Origin: Antitrichia curtipendula
Taxonomy: Eukaryota; Streptophyta; Bryopsida; Hypnales; Leucodontaceae
Length of the DNA stretch: 64,000 nucleotides
Direction of reading: 5' to 3'
Assembly: GCA_951230915.1 (NCBI GenBank)
Contig: OX579635.1
Span: forward strand, 3,038,001 to 3,102,000
The notes under the pieces are model-generated. The model had not been told where the DNA came from. It searched no databases and saw only the letters and a list, made by a program, of their open reading frames with translations. Below, piece by piece: positions 57,022-64,000 of the stretch (position 1 is its first letter; each line of letters starts with the position of its first letter). The position numbers and the translations under genes were made by a program.

Positions 57022-57936
57022 TCCCTAAAGGCCCGTTTGTCCCCTCGGGCGACAATTTGGGTCCGGGTAGGTTCCTGTGACCTCAATTTGTAGAGAATTT
57101 TTTTGGGATTTTTTGACGTTGTGCGGTTTTGCGAGAGCTTTGTGGATATATAATTTTTATTTCAATTGGTGCCCGAGAGAAAAAGTTATGCCAAAAATAG
57201 AGTTTGGCGGGCAGCACAAAAAATTCACAGAAAGTCGAAATAAATTTCTTAAATATTTTTTTCAAAATCTATGTCTTTTTGTCTAAATTTGAAGCTTTGA
57301 TTCATTCTATTTGGACTAATAATGAAAAAGTTATGGACAATCTTAGTTTTTCGGGCAATCTAAGCATCTTCTTGAAAAAATAACTTTTAGGATTCATTTT
57401 TTAATGCAATTTTTACAATTTTCAGAAACAAATTGTTAGACAAGGTTGAATTTGCTTGCTAGAACAATCTCACCGTTGAGATTATGGTATTTCAATTTTG
57501 TCTTAGAGCTATTAACGATTTAGTTATTCCATTAATCTTGAACCTACTTCTACGTAACAGTTTTTTAATGAGCAAAAATTTAGTGTTTTTTTCTTGAATT
57601 TTTTTTCCTAGATTCTCAACTGAAGTATTCAACATATAAGCTTAGAAAGTCAAAGTCAACAATACAAAAAATTTAAGTTAAATAAGTTCAAAGCCCAAAA
57701 ATCTAGTCAAGCAAGGTGCAAAAAAACTTGTTTTCCTCACTTTGAATGCAAATATCTTGCAATCTATTTGGTCAAAGTTTCTGAAATTTCTTGCACACAT
57801 TCTCATACTAGTCTAGTATAAGATCCTATGGTTAGATATGCAAAAAAAACCAATTTTTATATTTTTTTGCTCTTTGCAATAGAAGTGGCAATTTTGAGTG
57901 TGTTTTGATGGAGAAAAGACCTCGGGGCTTTAGGGG
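57022..57936 (-). mobile_element. TTAA-type element, family E, 915 bp
   Basis: TTAA at 57018-57021 and 57937-57940. On the minus strand it starts CCCCTAAAGCCCCGAGGTC and follows the E order. The hairpin-forming TTGTCCCC-TCG-GGCGACAA lies at 57037-57055 with one mismatched pair. Confidence 0.9.
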
Positions 57937-57940
57937 TTAA

Positions 57941-58959
57941 TATAATAATATAGGGCAACAATCTCCCATAGCTTGTAAAGCCACAAACATTGTGTTTTAA
58001 GATGAATAGAGAAGATCTTTATACAAGTCAGGTGGTAGGAGGTAAAACAATTCATGTGGAATATATAAGGTAGAATTACTAGAAGCGCAACCAATCATAG
58101 TCAAGTGAAAAGTAAGAATAATGATTGTATTAAAATCTGAATTTGAGGCCTTATTTGGCATTATAAAATAACTTTTCCAAAAACTTTGGAACTAAGAATA
58201 GTTAGGAATTCAAGCTAAATTATCAAACGAAATCATCTCCAAAAATCCGTTAGAAATTTCGAGTCTCCAAACAAAAATTATGGACAAATTTCAAAAAGTA
58301 GGTGGAAAATGCATTTTCATTGAAATTTCAAACATTCTCTTTGAATTTTGTCCATTATTTTCTTTTGAGGCTCAAAATCACAAATGGGTTTTGGGATATG
58401 AAAGTTAACTTGATTTTTCTACTTTGTTTAGTTCAAAGTTTTAGAACAAGTCATTCTAATATGCCAAAATGAGGTCTAAAATTCTATTTTGAATATAATT
58501 CTCGATGCTTTGACAATGAGTGGTCAAGGTCTCATGTTCAAATTATCCCATATCCTTTGAGGATTCATGGCAAACAATGGATTTGATTATAAAAACAAAC
58601 TCTCACCTTCTATTCCTACAAATGTCAAAGAAGCAATTGTTTCATCTTACCATCAAATTTATTTTTGGATGGTAGTTTGTCAAATGACAAATTGATAATT
58701 AAATTGATGGATTCTTTAGGCATTTTTTTTAATGTAACAACTAAAAGTAACTTACTCATTAGGCCAAAAAAAGCCACATAACAATTGCCTCCCTACCCCC
58801 ACCTCCTTGGACATTGTATCAAACTGATTAGTCTAGAAAAATGTCAGAAAAGTATCCCGATTTGAACTTGGGGTGAGAGGTTGCCTAAAACCCTGCCCAA
58901 GCTCTTTCAAGCATAGCAATGCAAATTTTGTTGTAGTGTAAATTACCCTGCTTATGTTG
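57941..58959. other. Intergenic region
   Basis: Nothing recognised. Confidence 0.4.
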
Positions 58960-59170
58960 CCCCCTCACCCCTATCTATAAAAAATGATATTTTCTTCTAT
59001 AATTCCTCATAGATATTTCAGATTGTAAGAAAATTTGGTGAAGCGGCAAGGTACTCCTCGTCCTCACATTCAAATAAAATTTCAAAAAATATAGTGAATT
59101 TTTGTATTTGTAACTGTAAGCTGTCCAAAATCACTATGTTGCCAAAAAATGCAGCTTGGCCCTTCAAGGG
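58960..59170 (-). mobile_element. G-family fragment with one terminus
   Basis: 'ggtactcctcgtcctcacat' and 'actatgttgccaaaaaatgc' match the end of the reversed G copy at 60646-61567. The terminus 'cccttcaaggg' is followed by TTAA (59171-59174). Confidence 0.65.
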
Positions 59171-59174
59171 TTAA

Positions 59175-60641
59175 CTAAGAATATGTAGTTCCACTAATCT
59201 ATTTTTAATTTTATTTAATTTTATTTCCAATATTATTAGAATTATAATCTTTGTGATATTTTGAAGATAACATAGTGAAAATTTAAATATACCACTTTTT
59301 GAACTTTTTCTTTCAAAATTTTCTTGGTGCGAGCTCATGAAGTACACCAATTATACCATAATAATTACCACTATTATTTCTAATTTAGAAAAAAAAATTA
59401 TATTATTTAAAGCATTTCTATAATTATTATAGTTTTTACAAAGATTTTTAGAAAAAAATTCATATAAATTTTAATTTGATATTTTTAATTATAAGAAAAA
59501 TAAAATAAATTCTAAATTCTAAAAATATATATTAATATATGTTACAAAATACCAAATTCTGGAAATATGCGTTTTAATGTAGAAATCTTATGAACTTTGA
59601 CCAAGTCTAGATATGAAATGTCTTTTGTGGGGTGATGCAAGAAATGGCCATGAAGTCTACATTTTTGTCATCCTTCTACTAGAATTTTACCATTTGAAAT
59701 ATTTCTTCTTTGTTTTCTATCCAAAAGTAGTGCCAACGTTCTACAAGGAACAATATAAGGTACAAGTACTTTATATTATACTTTGATAGAAACATCTAAT
59801 TTAGGAATAAGTCAAATTTATTAATTTTAAATTTTAAAACCATAACATCTTTGATACCACTTGTTCAACCTACCAAAATAAAATTTGAAAATCTATAATT
59901 TGAAAATTTAGTTCAACATATATTTCAAAAAATTAAAAATTAAAAATTAATAATTGATTTGAAAAGCTTTTGAAGCAATCTACAGAATCAACAACAAAAT
60001 GTCTTTAACAATTGTAGACAATGTACAATTTGCACTTCCAATTTTTTAAATTTCAATATTTATGTCATATTAAACAATCGTTATGAACAAATCCAACCCA
60101 CATTCTAGCAATTGGTTGATTTCTTTATTTCAGATTTTTAGACTACAGATACATCAGAATAAAATCTCATTTATTTGTTAAATTCATTAAATTTCTTTCA
60201 TTTAATATACTTATTTCCACCACTAATTTGTATTCATTTATCTATAAAATATTCAAAGAAATAGAATTTACAAAAATAAGAGTTTTTAATCTATAGAATA
60301 AAAGAGTTAGGTTAACATAAATATCTATAGTAGGCCTTATTTCTAATAGAAGTAAAATTTGAAGAATTGTACTTCTATAAAATTGTCATAGTTATATGAG
60401 TCAAAAATTTGAATATCAATCCAATTTTAAACCCAATAGAAGTTAATGAATTTAATAAGTAAGAGAGATTATTGTCCAAAATGTATTATATTATTGTATT
60501 ATATTATTATTATATTATTGTACAAATATATTATTATTTTTTAAATTACTATACTTATATGGATATTTTTTTTTCTAGACATTATTTATCATAAATAAGA
60601 TCTTCAAAACTATACAAATCAACAATAACAATATATATATT
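59175..60641. other. Very AT-rich intergenic region
   Basis: Long A/T stretches with no frame of note and no repeat edge that I could define. Confidence 0.45.
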
Positions 60642-60645
60642 TTAA

Positions 60646-61567
60646 CCCCTTAAGTTCCTTGACTATGTTTTCACCAAAAACGTTCCAAAACTGCCTTTTC
60701 TAGTACAAGTACCAAATTTTTGAAAAAAAAACATTTTTTGACACATGTAACTTTAAGATCTTGTAGTATGCTGACTTGAAAACATATGGTAAAAATTTCA
60801 GAAATTTTCCCCGTGTGAATTGCAAGATTTAAGCATTCAAATTCAATGAAATCATTGTTTTGGCCCTGCAAAATCAGGGCAGCTGCACTTCACAAGCTCA
60901 CTTTTCTATGAAAAAATGTCCAAATGGTGGTGCTTCTTCGGATATTTTTTCCTATAAAAGTTGCCTACATGTTAAGAAAATTTCACATCATTTGGAATTG
61001 TACAACATATAGAATAAAAATAATAAGTAGAAAAAAGTAGAGAATTATTCAAAATACAAAATTGTTAAGAATTTAGTTATGGAATTGAAAAAGGCCAATC
61101 CCAATGGTTGCAATGTTGTAATAAACAATCTACATCCTATGATTTTATTTTATTTTCAAAAAATATTGAAAATTGAGTAAGATAAAGGATTTTAAAGTTT
61201 ATTTTAGAGTAAAAAATCCATAACTGCCCGCAAACTAAAATTCTTCATAACTTTTGACTCATTGATCAAAATGAAATGATTAAAAGCTTTCCATGTATAT
61301 ATAACTCTAGAAAACTAATTTCAAGTTTTTCTTTTGAAAAAAGTCATTTTTTCTAATCTGCCCAGACTGTCCGGCTGGGGGGAAAAGTAACATATTAGGC
61401 CATAACTTTTGATTCACATTTCCAAATGTCATAAAATTTAGTTTTAATGAAAGGTATTCCTCGTCCCCACCTATTAAAATTTCACACAAAAACATGCAAT
61501 TCTCTAGTCACATGTACCTGCCCAATATTTCTATACAGCCAAAAACTGCATGCTAGTCCTTTAGGGG
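60646..61567 (-). mobile_element. TTAA-type element, family G, 922 bp
   Basis: TTAA at 60642-60645 and 61568-61571. It is antiparallel to 49486-50405: CCCCTTAAGTTCCTTGAC at the left, 'gcatgctagtcctttagggg' at the right. Interior landmarks 'acatcatttggaattgtaca' and 'cttttgactcattgatcaaa' are present. Confidence 0.9.
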
Positions 61568-61571
61568 TTAA

Positions 61572-61909
61572 ACTGCAAAAATTGATCAAATCCTATGTAG
61601 TCATTTTCACCTGAATCCTTCAAATGCTTGTCAATCCAATAATCTAAATATTTTAAATATAGTTTAAATGTTTATATTATATCTCACATATTTTTAAATA
61701 TACTTAAAGTATTTGAAATATTCTTAAAATATTTTCAAATCAATGTTTAACCAACTTTGATTGAGTTGGCTCTTATTTAGTATTAAAAGGACATTTTTGG
61801 ATTTTTGAGAGATTAACCAAAATTAGGTGTCAAAAACTTTATAATATGGGCCTCGTGAAGCTTATTCAAAGGCCAATCTTTGATGAATTTTTGTTCTCAT
61901 AAAAGTAAT
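61572..61909. other. Intergenic AT-rich region
   Basis: Nothing recognised. Confidence 0.4.
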
Positions 61910-62683
61910 GGGTAACCGTGAGTGTTTGAATGCCCATCCTTGGTATTTAAATGGAACAGAAACAAGTTCTTGATTTTATGTGAAAATTTATACTACATGG
62001 GTGCCAAAGCACTATCCATTGTGCTTTCCAAACAATGGATCTTTTCTATGTTATTAGATAACATAAACTTGCAAAATAATGAACAAAACCTAACTTCAAA
62101 CACAATTTTAAATTAAATAGCCGAACCAACTAAGGCCACTGTGTTTTTTAGGAAAAAAATTCAAAATCAAAATTCCATCAATTTCAAGATAAAAATCAGT
62201 TCACGCCATTTTTAAAAACATAAAATTCATAAAAATACGACACTGATAGCAAAAGCTATAACCGGATGAAGTTATAACCTTTAGACAACAACTCATATTT
62301 CATCCATTATTTTTTATTGACTCCTCAATTCAATCTGACTTCAATTTTTTTCTAAAATCTTAGGTTAATACCTACTATTTAAATCCTAAGTTTAGTCTTG
62401 GATGGGTAAATTCTACTTAATTTCATCCATTTATATTCCAAATTTAATTCTTTAATATCTCCTAGGTTTTTAAGTATTTTTCAAGTTTTAATTGAGTTTT
62501 GGACTCTCTTGATCTTTTTCGATGAACCTCCAAATCTAAATTCCTTCCTTGATTATTTCATAAGTTTTAGCTTAATATTTATCTTTTCCTAAGGCATTGA
62601 ACTACTTTTATTAAGTTACCTTTTATTTGTACTTTGAGTCTCAAAGATCTTGATTTCACCTAATTTAGTTTCTTTGGATGAGA
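61910..62683 (+). mobile_element. H element, single arm
   Basis: Parallel to the left H arm at 7665-8518: 'cccatccttggtatttaaat', 'aaggccactgtgttttttag' and 'cacgccatttttaaaaacat' occur in the same order. It is cut off at the TTAA where the G element at 62688 inserted, and no H sequence follows that element. Confidence 0.75.
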
Positions 62684-62687
62684 TTAA

Positions 62688-63603
62688 CCCCTAAAAGACC
62701 GGTTTACGTTTCTTGGCAACATAAAAATTTTAGGCAAGTATGTGTGATTGAAGCTTTGCATATTTTAAGCTAAAATTTTAGTAGATAGTGGGAACAAGGA
62801 ATATTCTTCATATGCACTAAGTTTGATGACATTTGGAAGTATGAGTCAAAAGTTATGGCCTAATATGTTACTTTTTGTAAATGGGTAGTCCAGTTAGAAA
62901 CAAAAATTTGAAATTGGTTTTCTAGGGTTTTATTTACCTTGAATGCTTTTAATTATTCTATTTTGATTGATGAGTCAAAAGTTATGAGGACTTTTAGTTT
63001 GCGGGGTAGTAAGTCATGGATTCTCTACTCTAAAATAAACTTTAAAAGTCCTTTATTTTACTCAATTTTCAATATTTGTTGAGAAAAATAAAATTATAGG
63101 ATGTAGAATGTTTATTACAACAATTCAACCATTGGAATTGGCATTTTTCAATTCCGGAACTAGATTCTCTACAATTTTGTATTTTGAACCATTCTCTACT
63201 TTTTTCTACATACTACTTTTTTACCTATATGTTATACAATTCCAAATGATTTGAAACTTTTCAAGCATGTAGCCAACTTGCTTTGAAGAATGAACCCAAA
63301 TAAGCACCACCATTTTGGACATTTTTCATATGACTGTGATCTTGCAAAGTGCAATTGTTTGGTTTTTTGAAGGGCCAAGGAAAGAGGTTTTGTCACTTTA
63401 AACGCTAATATCTTGCAATCTACATGGGAATTTTTTTTGTTATTTTTTCCGCATCTTTCTCAAACCAGTGTACTACAAGATCCTATAGTTGCATACTTGC
63501 ATGTGTCAAAAAGATGTTTAAGAAAAATAAAATGTGGTTTTTGTATTAGAAATGGCAGTTTTGGAGCATTCTTGATGAAAACATAGTCAAGCAAATTAAG
63601 GGG
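62688..63603 (+). mobile_element. TTAA-type element, family G, 916 bp
   Basis: TTAA at 62684-62687; the right flank has drifted to TCAA (63604-63607). The left end CCCCTAAAAGACCGG and the right end 'caagcaaattaagggg'. The interior follows the other G copies ('tacaagatcctatagttgca'). Confidence 0.85.
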
Positions 63604-63829
63604 TCAAAAATTAGGTTGCCGTACCCAAAAAAATTACTTCATGACTCACCACTTTGTCCATATGAAGGTGCATGCAACTCTTTCAGTTTGCTCTTGATAT
63701 TATTGCATCTACTCACCCATTACTACTACGGAGGGACGACATTCTTTTCGGAGTAAAACAAATATTTATATTGTGTAAAATTTCAAGAAGTTAGTGAAGG
63801 GGCAACCTAATTTCACTATTTTGGGAGGT
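63604..63829. mobile_element. X-type MITE fragment
   Basis: 'aaattaggttgcc' at the left and 'ggcaacctaatttcac' at the right (about 63804-63820) form an inverted pair, the core of the X TIR at 35960-36223. The left end is cut by the preceding G element. Confidence 0.55.
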
Positions 63830-64000
63830 GTAAAGAGGCCCTGGGTAAGCCAAACCAGGAGTGATGTAACTTACCATGATAATTATTTCCAACTTTTGCT
63901 TCAGGACAACATGTGAGTGTCAGTAATCTTCTTCACCACTTTCTGATTGACACGTATCAAGAGTTCCCAAGACACATGTCGAAAGCTCCAGACTTTCCGG

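Noticed and set aside
5432..61571. Interstitial telomere arrays
   Set aside because: TTTAGGG/CCCTAAA occurs only as a single unit within element ends, never in tandem.
1..64000. tRNA, rRNA or CRISPR loci
   Set aside because: No cloverleaf with a convincing T-arm sequence, no rRNA-like stretch, and no regularly spaced short repeats were seen in either strand by eye.

Overview
This is gene-poor, AT-rich nuclear DNA from a land plant. The evidence is a three-exon alpha-expansin gene with GT-AG introns at family-typical places, very dense non-autonomous DNA transposons, and no bacterial operon structure. The sequence does not fix the lineage. A non-flowering plant is only a guess, based on the short loop before the HFD motif and the unfamiliar repeat families.

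The only gene I can support firmly is the alpha-expansin on the minus strand at 18857-20338 (277 residues). It has a signal peptide, an unusual His/Gly-rich linker, a DPBB (GH45-like) domain and a C-terminal CBM63 domain. Two GC-richer islands (about 41370-42600 and 52220-53500) and a short stretch near 28.2-28.4 kb look gene-like but give no recognisable protein. The other open frames are short, and most lie inside repeats.

The rest is mostly layered mobile-element debris. (1) The dominant layer is about 19 complete or near-complete elements plus several fragments whose ends read TTAA-CCCCTAAA...TTTAGGGG-TTAA. They are mostly 0.6-1.0 kb long and cover roughly a quarter or more of the window. 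At least four internal families (here A, E, G, J/M) and single types (L, N, D) share this end. Three nested insertions with TTAA on both sides point to a TTAA target duplication, the hallmark of piggyBac-like transposition, which is not a familiar feature of plant genomes. No transposase is present. (2) A second set of MITEs (0.1-0.6 kb, or longer where invaded) ends in TAAGGTA or a close variant and appears to duplicate TA. (3) Other elements include F (ends GGGCC-CTTCACACTA), H (arms about 850 bp long), X, W, R and CACTA-like termini.

Layout: 0-11 kb MITEs, TTAA elements and H; 11-17.5 kb sparse DNA with one strong inverted repeat; 17.6-20.8 kb the expansin locus; 21-33 kb foldbacks and nested TTAA elements; 33-41 kb mixed MITEs; 41.4-42.6 kb GC island; 43-51 kb the densest TTAA cluster; 51-53.5 kb small MITEs and GC island; 53.8-64 kb TTAA elements, a long TA microsatellite and an H arm. 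Family letters are my own labels, and all alignments were done by eye.
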